The position numbers were made by a program, and so were the translations under genes. Shown here piece after piece: positions 1 through 6,824 of a DNA stretch of 33,325 bases. This DNA is from Caulobacterales bacterium. Lineage in GTDB: Bacteria; Pseudomonadota; Alphaproteobacteria; Caulobacterales; Caulobacteraceae. The DNA is taken from contig CANJID010000044.1 of NCBI GenBank assembly GCA_947474395.1, forward strand, positions 1-33,325. The letters are read 5' to 3'. The notes below the pieces were generated by a model. The model searched no databases. It was given only the letters and a program-made list of their open reading frames with translations, and was not told where the DNA came from. Position 1 is the stretch's first letter; each line of letters begins with the position of its first letter.

Positions 1-149
1 CTGCGCCAGCGGGCCCACATCAAACGCCAGACCATCCAACATCGGCGCTTGCAACACCGAAAGATCGCCGCCTAAATATCAACCCCAGATGAGGCCATCT
101 CTCCGCTAAATCCGAACCCCAACTGTCTCAAAACATCTGACGACGTACA
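1..149 (+). mobile_element. Right end of an insertion sequence (partial, IS3-like)
   Basis: The window opens inside a mobile element. The best sign is the junction at 149/150: the receiver-domain frame becomes recognisable exactly at 150, and the preceding bases end in CA. The reverse complement from there begins TGTACGTCGTCAGATG, with the TG terminus usual for IS3-type inverted repeats. One frame on this strand reads a basic tail ending in HRKIAA with a stop at 73-75, which could be the end of a transposase, but another frame could equally be the coding one. The stretch is less GC-rich than its surroundings. Its end does not match the element at 33199, so these are two different elements. 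The family call is an inference from the termini only. Confidence 0.5.
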
Positions 150-387
150 GCCCGACATCGACGGGCTGGAAGCCACCCGCCGCATCCGGGCCGCGGGCGG
201 GCCCGCCTCGCGGGTCCCGATCATCGCCCTTACCGCCAACGTCATGGACAGCCAGCGGGCCACCTATGTCGCCGCCGGCATGAACGGCGTCGCCGCCAAG
301 CCCATCTCCCCGGTGGCCCTGGTCGCCGAGATCATCCGCTGCGCCGGCGAACTGGAGCCGGATGGGGCCGAGGCCCTGGCGAGCTAG
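150..387 (+). pseudogene. C-terminal receiver-domain fragment of a hybrid histidine kinase or response regulator, cut by an IS
   Basis: The frame ending at TAG 385-387 reads PDIDGLEATRRIR, then PIIALTANVM and AAKPISP. These are the segments after the phospho-acceptor Asp, the beta-4 region and the conserved Lys loop of a receiver domain. The phosphorylation site (normally in a D-x-Q-M-P-D-I-D-G context) and everything upstream are missing. Base 150 is a G that would complete the ATG of the expected Met before PDIDG, so the element seems to have inserted inside that codon. ALTANVM and AAKPISP are typical of the C-terminal receiver of hybrid sensor kinases. No start codon or ribosome site remains, so this is a dead remnant unless read through from the element. 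Parent type is inferred. Confidence 0.75.
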
Positions 388-456
388 ACCTGCGGTTGGA
401 GTCCCGACAAAAAGGCGGTTAGATCGCCTAAGGTTCGGCTTCATCGGGGACTTCGA

Positions 457-819
457 ATGCGTATTTTTCTGTTTGCGGCTGTCGCCATCCTGGCCGTGGC
501 GGGTGCGGCGAGTGCGCAGACCGGCGCCGAGATCTTCCAGCGCTGCGCCGGCTGCCATTCCGTCGCGGCGGGGGTGGTCGATACCCCGGGGCCGAACCTC
601 GTCGGGCTGATCGGCCGCAAGGCGGGGTCCCAGCCGGGCGCTTCCGACGCCATGAAGGCCGCCGGAGACAAGGGCTTGGTCTGGAGCGAGGCGACCCTCG
701 ATAAGTTCCTCGACGATCCCTATGCGGCCGTGCCGGACAACGGCATGGAGTTCTCCGGCCTGGAGCGCGCGCCCGACCGCAAGGCCGTGATCGACTACCT
801 GAAGAGCGCTCCCCACTAA
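457..819 (+). CDS. Class I c-type cytochrome (cytochrome c2-like), periplasmic
   Basis: A 120-residue protein with an N-terminal signal peptide (about residues 1-20, ending ASA). A single haem-binding CAGCH motif lies at residues 30-34, and the probable axial Met is M97 in the DNGMEFSGL segment. PGPNLVGLIGRKAG after the haem site and the C-terminal helix VIDYLK are typical of small soluble mitochondrial/c2-type cytochromes. It probably carries electrons between a membrane reductase and an oxidase or periplasmic dehydrogenase; the partner cannot be told from the neighbours. It is alone in orientation terms between an IS-cut fragment and the lactate permease, about 130 bp away. Start chosen at the ATG giving the signal peptide. 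The stop overlaps the first base of a palindromic repeat. Confidence 0.9.
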   Translation: MRIFLFAAVAILAVAGAASAQTGAEIFQRCAGCHSVAAGVVDTPGPNLVGLIGRKAGSQPGASDAMKAAGDKGLVWSEATLDKFLDDPYAAVPDNGMEFSGLERAPDRKAVIDYLKSAPH

Positions 820-855
820 CCTCCCTCTCTGGGGGAGGTGGACCGGCGCAGCCGG
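819..855. repeat. Small dispersed palindromic repeat (two adjacent hairpins)
   Basis: ACCTCCC (819-825) pairs with GGGAGGT (833-839), followed at once by CCGGC-GCA-GCCGG (843-855). This CTCCC...GGGAG plus CCGGC...GCCGG arrangement resembles short intergenic repeats that I recall as common in Caulobacterales genomes. It may act as a transcript end for the cytochrome gene, but there is no T-run on the plus strand. Confidence 0.5.
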
Positions 856-950
856 GACGGAGGGGGCGGCCAGCCGCATGAAAACGGCCGGCCTCTAGGA
901 CTCCCGGCGAAGCTCGTGCAATCCTGCCCGCAAATGCCGGGGAGGGCGAC

Positions 951-2558
951 GTGTTCCAACAGCTGCTGACGCCAGTGGCGGACAATCTGTTCGCCTCGTT
1001 CCTGGTCGCCTCCATCCCCATAGCCGTGGTCCTGGTCCTGCTGGGGGTGGTCCGCCGCCCCGCCTGGCAGGCGTCCCTGGCCGGCCTGGTCACCGCCCTC
1101 ATCGTCGCCGTCGCGGTGTGGAAGTTCCCCGTCGGCCTCGCCCTCGACTCCATCGCCGCGGGGGCCACCTTCGCCCTCTGGCCGGTGATGTGGATCGTCT
1201 TCAACGGCCTGGTCCTCTACAATATCGCCGTCGCCTCCGGCCGCTTCGACGCCTTCCGCGACTGGGTGGTGGACAACATCCCCAACGACCGCCGCGTGGT
1301 CCTGATCGTCATCGGCTTCTGCTTCGGCTGCCTCCTCGAAGGGGTGGCCGGCTTCGGCACCCCGGTCGCCATCACCTCGGCCCTCCTGATCATGCTGGGC
1401 TTCCCGGCCATCGAGGCCCTGACCTTCACCCTGATCTTCAACACCGCCCCGGTGGCCTTCGGAGCCCTGGGGGCGCCGGTCACCACGCTTGGCGCCGTCA
1501 CCGGCCTGTCGGACGTGGTGCTGGGCCAGATGATCGGCCGCCAGCTGCCGTTCCTGGCCATGCTGCTGCCCTTCTATGTCATGGCCATCTACGGGGGGCG
1601 CAAATCGCTGGCCGCGCTCTGGCCCGTGCTCCTGGTGGCGGGGGGCAGCTTCGCCCTGACCCAATTCGTGGTCTCCAACTACATCAGCTATTCCCTGACC
1701 GACGTGCTCTCGTCCCTGGTGTCGCTGGCGATCACCCTGGCCTTCCTCAAGGTCTGGAAGCCCCTGCACGACCCGGCCTACGCCATCGCCGCCCATCCGA
1801 CCGAGATCCGCCGCGGCGCCGCCATCCCCGCCTGGCAGGGCTGGGTGCCCTGGATCGTCATCGCCGGCACGGTGATCATCTGGACGGTGCTGAAGGTGAA
1901 CCTCATAGGCGAGCAGAAGATCGCCTGGCCCGGCCTCGACAAGGCGGTCTTCATCACCCTCTACGGCAAGCCCTACGCGGCGGTCTGGACCTTCCAGCCG
2001 CTGGCCACCGGCACGGCCATCCTGGTCGCCGGCCTGATCACCGCCGCCATCGTCGGCGTCGGGGTGAAGGGCTACCTGCACGCCCTCGCCACCACCTGGA
2101 GACAGATCCGCATCGCCATCCTGACCGTCGCCCTGATCGTCGGCCTGGCCTATCTGATGAACTACTCGGGGATGACCTACACCCTGGGCAAGGCGGTCTC
2201 CTCGGTGGGGCCCCTGTTCCCGATCCTGTCGGCCTTCCTCGGCTGGGTGGCGGTGTTCCTCTCGGGCAGCGACACCTCCGGCAACGCCCTCTTCGGCAAC
2301 CTGCAGGTCGCCGCCGCCCGCCAGCTGAATTTCGACCCGGTCCTGTTCGCCGCCACCAATTCCTCGGGCGGGGTCATGGGCAAGATGATCTCCCCGCAGA
2401 ACATCGCCACCGGCGTCTCCACCACCGAGCTGCGCGGCCGCGAGGGCGAGATCATGGCCCGCACCTTCAAGCACAGCATCATCCTGACCCTGCTGCTGGG
2501 CCTGCTGGTCATGGCCCAGCAGCACCTCTTCCCGGGGATCATCCCGCACCCGCACTGA
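951..2558 (+). CDS. lldP: L-lactate permease (LldP/LctP family)
   Basis: A 535-residue integral membrane protein, close to the usual 530-560 of the lactate permease family (TC 2.A.14). It has a dozen or more hydrophobic segments. Family landmarks include FGCLLEGVAGFGTPVAITSA near residue 130, FNTAPVAFGALGAPVTTL near 165, SGSDTSGNALFGNLQ and NSSGGVMGKMISPQNIA near the C-terminus. It takes up L-lactate, and in related proteins D-lactate or glycolate, with protons. The start is GTG at 951, with GGAGG at 941-945 giving a normal spacing. It is monocistronic in appearance: the next gene, modE, is convergent with 12 bp between stops. No lactate dehydrogenase or LldR-type regulator is present nearby, so control is unknown. 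Confidence 0.93.
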   Translation: MFQQLLTPVADNLFASFLVASIPIAVVLVLLGVVRRPAWQASLAGLVTALIVAVAVWKFPVGLALDSIAAGATFALWPVMWIVFNGLVLYNIAVASGRFDAFRDWVVDNIPNDRRVVLIVIGFCFGCLLEGVAGFGTPVAITSALLIMLGFPAIEALTFTLIFNTAPVAFGALGAPVTTLGAVTGLSDVVLGQMIGRQLPFLAMLLPFYVMAIYGGRKSLAALWPVLLVAGGSFALTQFVVSNYISYSLTDVLSSLVSLAITLAFLKVWKPLHDPAYAIAAHPTEIRRGAAIPAWQGWVPWIVIAGTVIIWTVLKVNLIGEQKIAWPGLDKAVFITLYGKPYAAVWTFQPLATGTAILVAGLITAAIVGVGVKGYLHALATTWRQIRIAILTVALIVGLAYLMNYSGMTYTLGKAVSSVGPLFPILSAFLGWVAVFLSGSDTSGNALFGNLQVAAARQLNFDPVLFAATNSSGGVMGKMISPQNIATGVSTTELRGREGEIMARTFKHSIILTLLLGLLVMAQQHLFPGIIPHPH

Positions 2559-2570
2559 CCCCCGGGCAAG

Positions 2571-3389
2571 CTAGTCCACCGCCAGGATCACGTGCTGGGC
2601 CTTCACCAGGCCGAGCACCCTGTCGCCCGGCTTGAAGTCGAGGTCGTCGGCGCTCTCCTTGGTGACCGTGGCCACCAGGGTCTTAGCCCCGCCGAGGTCG
2701 ATGACGACCTGGCTGTTCACCGCCCCGGGCTTCACCTCGGCCACCACGCCCTCCAGCCGGTTGCGGGCGGAGGTGCGGCCGACCTCGCCCGCGGGCGCCA
2801 GGATCACGAAGCTCGACTTGATCAGGGCCATGGCCGAGACCCCGGGCTTCAACCCCAGGTCCTCGACGCTCTCGCGGGTGACCACCGCGGCGATCCGCAC
2901 GCCCTCGGCCAGTTTCAGCACCACCTCGGCGTTGACCGCCCCGTCGGTGACGCTCTCCACCACGCCCCGCAGGGCGTTGCGCGCGCTGGTCTTCATCAGA
3001 AGGCTCCTGAACACGGTCTCGGACGGGAAGGCGTCCGGCCCCAGCCTGGCGTTCAACCGTTCGAACAGCCCGGCCAGCTCCCCCTCGACCAGGCGAAAGC
3101 TCCTCACCACCGCCTCCCCCTCCGGCGTCAGAGCCGCCGAGCCGCCGTGCTCGCCGCCGACCACCGCCACCACCAGGGGCCGCTCGAACAGGTTGTTCAT
3201 CGCCCGGACCGCGTCCCAGGCGCCCTTGTAGCTCAAGCCCTGCTCGCGGGCGGCCGAGGCGATGGAGCCCAGCCGTCCGATCCGTTCCAGAAGGTCGATC
3301 CGGGCCGCATCGACCTTCGATCCCGCCCCCTTGCGCAGGAACACGCTGGCGGTCAGGTCGTCCCCCGGTGCGGCGGCGCCCCGGCTCAC
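2571..3389 (-). CDS. modE: Molybdate-responsive transcriptional regulator ModE
   Basis: A 272-residue protein with the ModE architecture: an N-terminal LysR-like winged HTH (about 20-105, containing RIGRLGSIASAAREQGLSYK) and two tandem Mop domains (about 132-200 and 206-272). Each Mop domain starts with a TSARN segment followed by LRGVV or LEGVV and a VVT(K/R)ES segment. In E. coli, ModE binds molybdate and represses the molybdate transporter while activating molybdoenzyme genes; the same role is inferred here. The start is GTG at 3387-3389, overlapping the TGA of modA (GTGA), so it is translated from the modA transcript. Having modE downstream of modA, rather than next to modBC, is unusual compared with E. 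coli. Confidence 0.92.
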   Translation of the reverse strand: MSRGAAAPGDDLTASVFLRKGAGSKVDAARIDLLERIGRLGSIASAAREQGLSYKGAWDAVRAMNNLFERPLVVAVVGGEHGGSAALTPEGEAVVRSFRLVEGELAGLFERLNARLGPDAFPSETVFRSLLMKTSARNALRGVVESVTDGAVNAEVVLKLAEGVRIAAVVTRESVEDLGLKPGVSAMALIKSSFVILAPAGEVGRTSARNRLEGVVAEVKPGAVNSQVVIDLGGAKTLVATVTKESADDLDFKPGDRVLGLVKAQHVILAVD

Positions 3390-4162
3390 GGGCGCCCCAG
3401 GGTCTTGAAGCCGTATTTCTGGAAGATGGCGGCGGCCTGCGGGCCCTTCAGGAAGGTCAGGTAGACCCCGACCTCCGGCCGGGTCGCGGTCGCCAGGGCC
3501 GCCGCCGGATAGACGATCCTCGGGTGGCTGCTCTCGGGAAAGAGGCCGACGATCCGCACCATAGGCTCCACCATGGCGTCGGTGTCGTAGACGATCCCCA
3601 GCGGGGCCTCGCCCCGGGACACGAAGGCCAGGGCCGCGCGAACGTTCTCGCCGTAGGCCGCCTTGGCCTGCACCCCGTCCCAGACCCCCAGCGAGGTCAG
3701 GGCCGCCTTGCCGTAGCGGCCCGCCGGCACGTCCGCCGCGGCCATGGCCAGGCGCCCGGTCCCCAGGGCCGCGGCGATCGGCATGTTCCGGCCGATACGC
3801 ATCTTTAGTTTGGAATCCTTCGGCGCGACCAGGGCGAGGCGGTTGGTCAGCAGGTCCACCCGGGTGGCGGGGCGGATCAGCTTGCGGTCCGCCACATAGG
3901 TCATCCAGTCGACATCGGCGGAGATGAAGACGTCCCCTTGCGCCCCCTGCTCGATCTGGCGGGCCAGGGCCGAGGAGGCCGCGTAGGAGGCGGTGACTGC
4001 CGTGCCGGATGACTTGGAGAAGGCCGCGTTGACCTCATCCATGGCGTTCTTCAGCGAGGACGCGGCCATCAGGGTCAGGCCGGAGCCCTGGGCGTGGGCC
4101 GGGGCGGCCGCGAGCATGGCCGCGGCGGCCAGCATCGCCACGAATGAACGGCGCTCAGACAT
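3386..4162 (-). CDS. modA: Molybdate ABC transporter substrate-binding protein ModA
   Basis: A 258-residue periplasmic binding protein with a signal peptide of about 25 residues ending AHAQ. Family landmarks are LTLMAASSLKNAMDE (oxyanion-binding loop with paired Ser), the SYAASSALARQIEQG segment, and GDVFISADVDWM. The C-terminal part contains IVYPAAALA and FLKGPQAAAIFQKYGF, typical of ModA. It captures molybdate or tungstate in the periplasm. The permease and ATPase genes modB and modC are not in the window, so it must pair with a transporter encoded elsewhere or have become a sensing accessory for ModE. It is transcribed with modE (4 bp overlap). A possible Mo-responsive site lies 15-41 bp upstream of the start. 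Confidence 0.92.
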   Translation of the reverse strand: MSERRSFVAMLAAAAMLAAAPAHAQGSGLTLMAASSLKNAMDEVNAAFSKSSGTAVTASYAASSALARQIEQGAQGDVFISADVDWMTYVADRKLIRPATRVDLLTNRLALVAPKDSKLKMRIGRNMPIAAALGTGRLAMAAADVPAGRYGKAALTSLGVWDGVQAKAAYGENVRAALAFVSRGEAPLGIVYDTDAMVEPMVRIVGLFPESSHPRIVYPAAALATATRPEVGVYLTFLKGPQAAAIFQKYGFKTLGRP

Positions 4163-4176
4163 CTTCGGCGGCTCTC

Positions 4177-4203
4177 ATCGATATGCAGGATTACTATATA
4201 CCG
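4177..4203. promoter_or_regulatory. Possible ModE-type operator upstream of modA
   Basis: ATCGATAT at 4177-4184 faces TATATACCG at 4195-4203, giving imperfect inverted CGnTAT half-sites around an AT-rich centre in otherwise very GC-rich DNA. ModE boxes in E. coli are inverted CGnTATA-type repeats, and this sits just upstream of modA-modE, where autoregulation would be expected. The match is imperfect, and a sigma-70 -10 box is an alternative reading of the TATA bases. Confidence 0.35.
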
Positions 4204-4238
4204 CCCCGCCGGACGAGACAAACCACGATGGCTCGCGC

Positions 4239-5063
4239 CTAGTCGAAGATCGCGAAGGCGCGCGCCTCCACGCTGACCCGCCCCGGCGCGTCGGCGGGGG
4301 TTCGCGGGTGCTCGAAGGCCGTGTGCGGGACGCGGACCGGCCGGCCCGGTTCGGTGTCGAACGACTTGAACACCAGAGCCTCGCCCGGGAGCATGTTGGA
4401 GAAGTAGAGCCAGCGGTGCGCCGGGTCGGCCTTCAGCAGGAAGGCTTCGAAGGTCATCCAGGGCGCCTCGCCCACATCGAACACGGCGTCGGCGCGGACC
4501 AGATCGGCCGTCGCCACCGTGCGGGCGTCGCAGACCGCCAGGGGTGTGTCCTGGGGCGGGTCGGACACCACCCGCCAGATATTGTAGCCGGCGATCCTCT
4601 GCCCGGGCCGGATCGTGTGCGGCTCCCCCCCGAACAGGCGCCCGCTCAGGAGCTCCGGCGCCGAACGGTCGGTGTAGTCCACGTGCACGAAGCCCGCCGG
4701 CTGGGAATTGATCCCCGTCCCGAACTCGGACGAGCGTTTCGAGAAGCGCAGGCCCGCCCCGCCCATCACCACCACCCTGGAAGCCCCCGACAGCTCGCCG
4801 ATCAGCCGCTCCAGCTCCGGTCGATAGACCGCCATGGCCGCGGCCGGGTCGCGGAAATCCGCCACCGCCGTCCGGTGCGGGACCAGGGCGATCCCCTCGA
4901 CGTCGAGGGACGGCGGCGCGGCCCGCCCGTCGGCGATCGCCACCCGCCGGGGATCGAGCACGAGGTTGTCGCGGGCATGGTCTTGGGCGTGGAAGCGCGG
5001 CCGCTCTTCCATCGGGGCGACGTAGTTTATCCAGGCCTCGACGCCGCCTTCAGGCCCGCCCAT
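4239..5063 (-). CDS. CmcJ/NvfI-family Fe(II)/2-oxoglutarate-type oxygenase-like protein
   Basis: A 274-residue protein resembling the CmcJ/NvfI (AsaB, GA4-desaturase-like) family, which belongs with Fe(II)/2-oxoglutarate-dependent oxygenase-fold enzymes. Visible landmarks are AGFVHVDYTD, with H127 and D129 as the likely HxD pair, YNIWRVVSDPPQDTPLAVCD at 160-179, FKSFDT at 232-237, and VPHTAFEHP with H247 as the likely distal ligand. These proteins act on small molecules in secondary or degradative metabolism; the substrate is not predictable. The start ATG has GAGGAG close upstream. It is divergent from the GMC oxidoreductase (80 bp between starts), which suggests a shared promoter region and possibly a joint catabolic role. 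The family call is from recalled motifs. Confidence 0.72.
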   Translation of the reverse strand: MGGPEGGVEAWINYVAPMEERPRFHAQDHARDNLVLDPRRVAIADGRAAPPSLDVEGIALVPHRTAVADFRDPAAAMAVYRPELERLIGELSGASRVVVMGGAGLRFSKRSSEFGTGINSQPAGFVHVDYTDRSAPELLSGRLFGGEPHTIRPGQRIAGYNIWRVVSDPPQDTPLAVCDARTVATADLVRADAVFDVGEAPWMTFEAFLLKADPAHRWLYFSNMLPGEALVFKSFDTEPGRPVRVPHTAFEHPRTPADAPGRVSVEARAFAIFD

Positions 5064-5143
5064 AACTGCTCCTCGGCGGCCTTTCCAAACCCCGGCCGCC
5101 TCTGCAATGTATCAGCGATAACAAAAGACGGGAGGACGACGCC

Positions 5144-6820
5144 ATGCCAGAGCCCGTGTCTGAATCCACTGCCTTCGACTATGTGATCGTCGGGGCGGGC
5201 AGCGCGGGGTGCGTGCTGGCGAACCGGCTCTCGGCGGACCCGAAGACGCGCGTCCTGTTGATCGAGGCCGGGGGCGACGACCGGCCGACCCGTAACCTCG
5301 GCCAGTTCTGGTCCAATGTCCTGATCCACACCCCGATCGGCTTCGGCAAGACGCTGAACGATCCCAAGGTGAACTGGCTCTACGAGACCGAGGAGGATCC
5401 CGGCTCGGGCGGGCGGCGCCACAAGTGGCCCAAGGGCAAGGTCCTGGGCGGCTCCTCCTCCATCAACGGCCTGCTCTACATCCGCGGCCAGCACGCCGAC
5501 TACGACGGCTGGCGCCAGATGGGCTGCGAGGGCTGGGGCTACGAGGACGTCCGCCCCTACTTCCGCCGCTCCCAGGACCAGGAGCGGGGCGAGTGCGAGT
5601 GGCACGGGACGGGCGGGCCCCTCTCCACCACCGACTACAACGAGAAACAGCCCCTCTCGGGCGCCATGCTGGAAGCCTGCGTCGAGGCCGGCATCCCGCG
5701 CTCCCCCGACATCAACGGCGCCGAGCAGGAGGGCGTCACCTGGTTCCAGCTCACGACGCGCAACGGCCAGCGCTGCTCCACCGCCGTCGGCTACCTGCAC
5801 CCGGTGATGGGCTGCCCCAACCTGGCGGTCGCGACCAACGCCCTGACCACCCGCGTCCTCTTCGAAGGCAAGCGGGCGGTGGGCGTCGAATACATCCAGA
5901 ACGGGGAGAAGAAGACCGCCCGCGCTTCCGGCGAGGTGATCCTGGCCGCCGGGGCCGTGGCCTCGCCCCAGATCCTGGAGCTCTCCGGCTTCGGCTCGGG
6001 CGCCCACCTGCAGCCCTTCGGCATCCCCGTGGTCCACGAGCTGAAGGGGGTGGGCGAGAACCTGCAGGACCACTTCATGATCGGCTGCCAGTGGCGGCTG
6101 AAGCCGGGCCTGGTCACCGTCAACGAGATGTCCCGCGGCGCCCGCCTGGCCGGCGAGATCGTCAAATACGCCCTGACCCGCAAAGGGCTCCTCAGCTTCG
6201 CCGTCGCCCACATCGTGGCCTTCTGCAAATCCAGGCCCGACCTCGCCCACCCGGACCTGCAGTTCCACCTGATGGCCGCCTCCATGGACCTGGAGGCCCT
6301 GGCCCGCACCCAGGCCCTGGTGCTGGAGAAGCAGCCCGGGATGACCTGCACCCCCTGTCAGGTGCGCCCCGAATCCCGCGGCCACATCCACATCAAGTCG
6401 CCGGACCCGCGCACCTATCCGGCGATCACGCCCAACTACCTCTCCGACCCGCTCGACCAGGAGGTCTCCATCGCCGGGCTGAAGTGGGCGCGGAAGATCA
6501 TGAACCAGCCGGCCCTGGCCCCCTACCTCGAGAGCGCCGCCGACCCCTTCGGCAATACGGACGAGGAGATGCTGGGCTATTGCCGCATGGCAGGCACGAC
6601 CCTCTATCACGCGGTCGGAACGGCCCGGATGGGCCATGGGCCGGACGCGGTGGTCGATCCTCAGCTTCGCGTGCACGGCGTGGAGGGCCTGCGCGTGGTC
6701 GATGCCTCGATCATGCCGAGGATCGTCTCGGGCAACACCAACGCCCCCACCATCATGATCGCCGAGAAGGCCGCCGACATGATCCTGGGCAAGGCGCCTG
6801 CCGGGGCGCTGGCCGCCTGA
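5144..6820 (+). CDS. GMC-family FAD-dependent oxidoreductase (choline/alcohol dehydrogenase-like)
   Basis: A 558-residue flavoprotein of usual GMC length. The dinucleotide-binding motif VGAGSAGCVLANRLS is at residues 16-30. GMC signature 1 covers KWPKGKVLGGSSSINGLLYI, and signature 2 is GAVASPQILELSGFG. The C-terminal catalytic region has YHAVGTARMG (H489 as the likely base) and SGNTNAPTIMIAEKAADMIL. It probably oxidises a primary alcohol group and passes electrons to a quinone or a similar acceptor. No signal peptide is seen, so it is likely cytoplasmic or membrane-associated. The ATG at 5144 is preceded by GGGAGGACG. Substrate cannot be inferred; alkane-alcohol, choline and polyethylene-glycol dehydrogenases share this motif set. 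It is convergent with proS, only 4 bp apart. Confidence 0.9.
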   Translation: MPEPVSESTAFDYVIVGAGSAGCVLANRLSADPKTRVLLIEAGGDDRPTRNLGQFWSNVLIHTPIGFGKTLNDPKVNWLYETEEDPGSGGRRHKWPKGKVLGGSSSINGLLYIRGQHADYDGWRQMGCEGWGYEDVRPYFRRSQDQERGECEWHGTGGPLSTTDYNEKQPLSGAMLEACVEAGIPRSPDINGAEQEGVTWFQLTTRNGQRCSTAVGYLHPVMGCPNLAVATNALTTRVLFEGKRAVGVEYIQNGEKKTARASGEVILAAGAVASPQILELSGFGSGAHLQPFGIPVVHELKGVGENLQDHFMIGCQWRLKPGLVTVNEMSRGARLAGEIVKYALTRKGLLSFAVAHIVAFCKSRPDLAHPDLQFHLMAASMDLEALARTQALVLEKQPGMTCTPCQVRPESRGHIHIKSPDPRTYPAITPNYLSDPLDQEVSIAGLKWARKIMNQPALAPYLESAADPFGNTDEEMLGYCRMAGTTLYHAVGTARMGHGPDAVVDPQLRVHGVEGLRVVDASIMPRIVSGNTNAPTIMIAEKAADMILGKAPAGALAA

Positions 6821-6824
6821 CCGG

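Noticed and set aside
139-150. Apparent residues D-V-Q before PDIDG, as if the receiver domain continued upstream.
   Set aside because: The Met is missing and the bases are explained by the IS terminus ending in CA at 149; upstream codons do not resemble a receiver domain.
816-2555. Long open frame antisense to the lactate permease.
   Set aside because: Low-complexity Gly/Asp/Gln/His sequence typical of the complement of a GC-rich gene; lldP has family motifs and a ribosome site.
5027-6676. Long open frame antisense to the GMC oxidoreductase.
   Set aside because: Same shadow composition, no motifs; the GMC motifs are complete on the plus strand.
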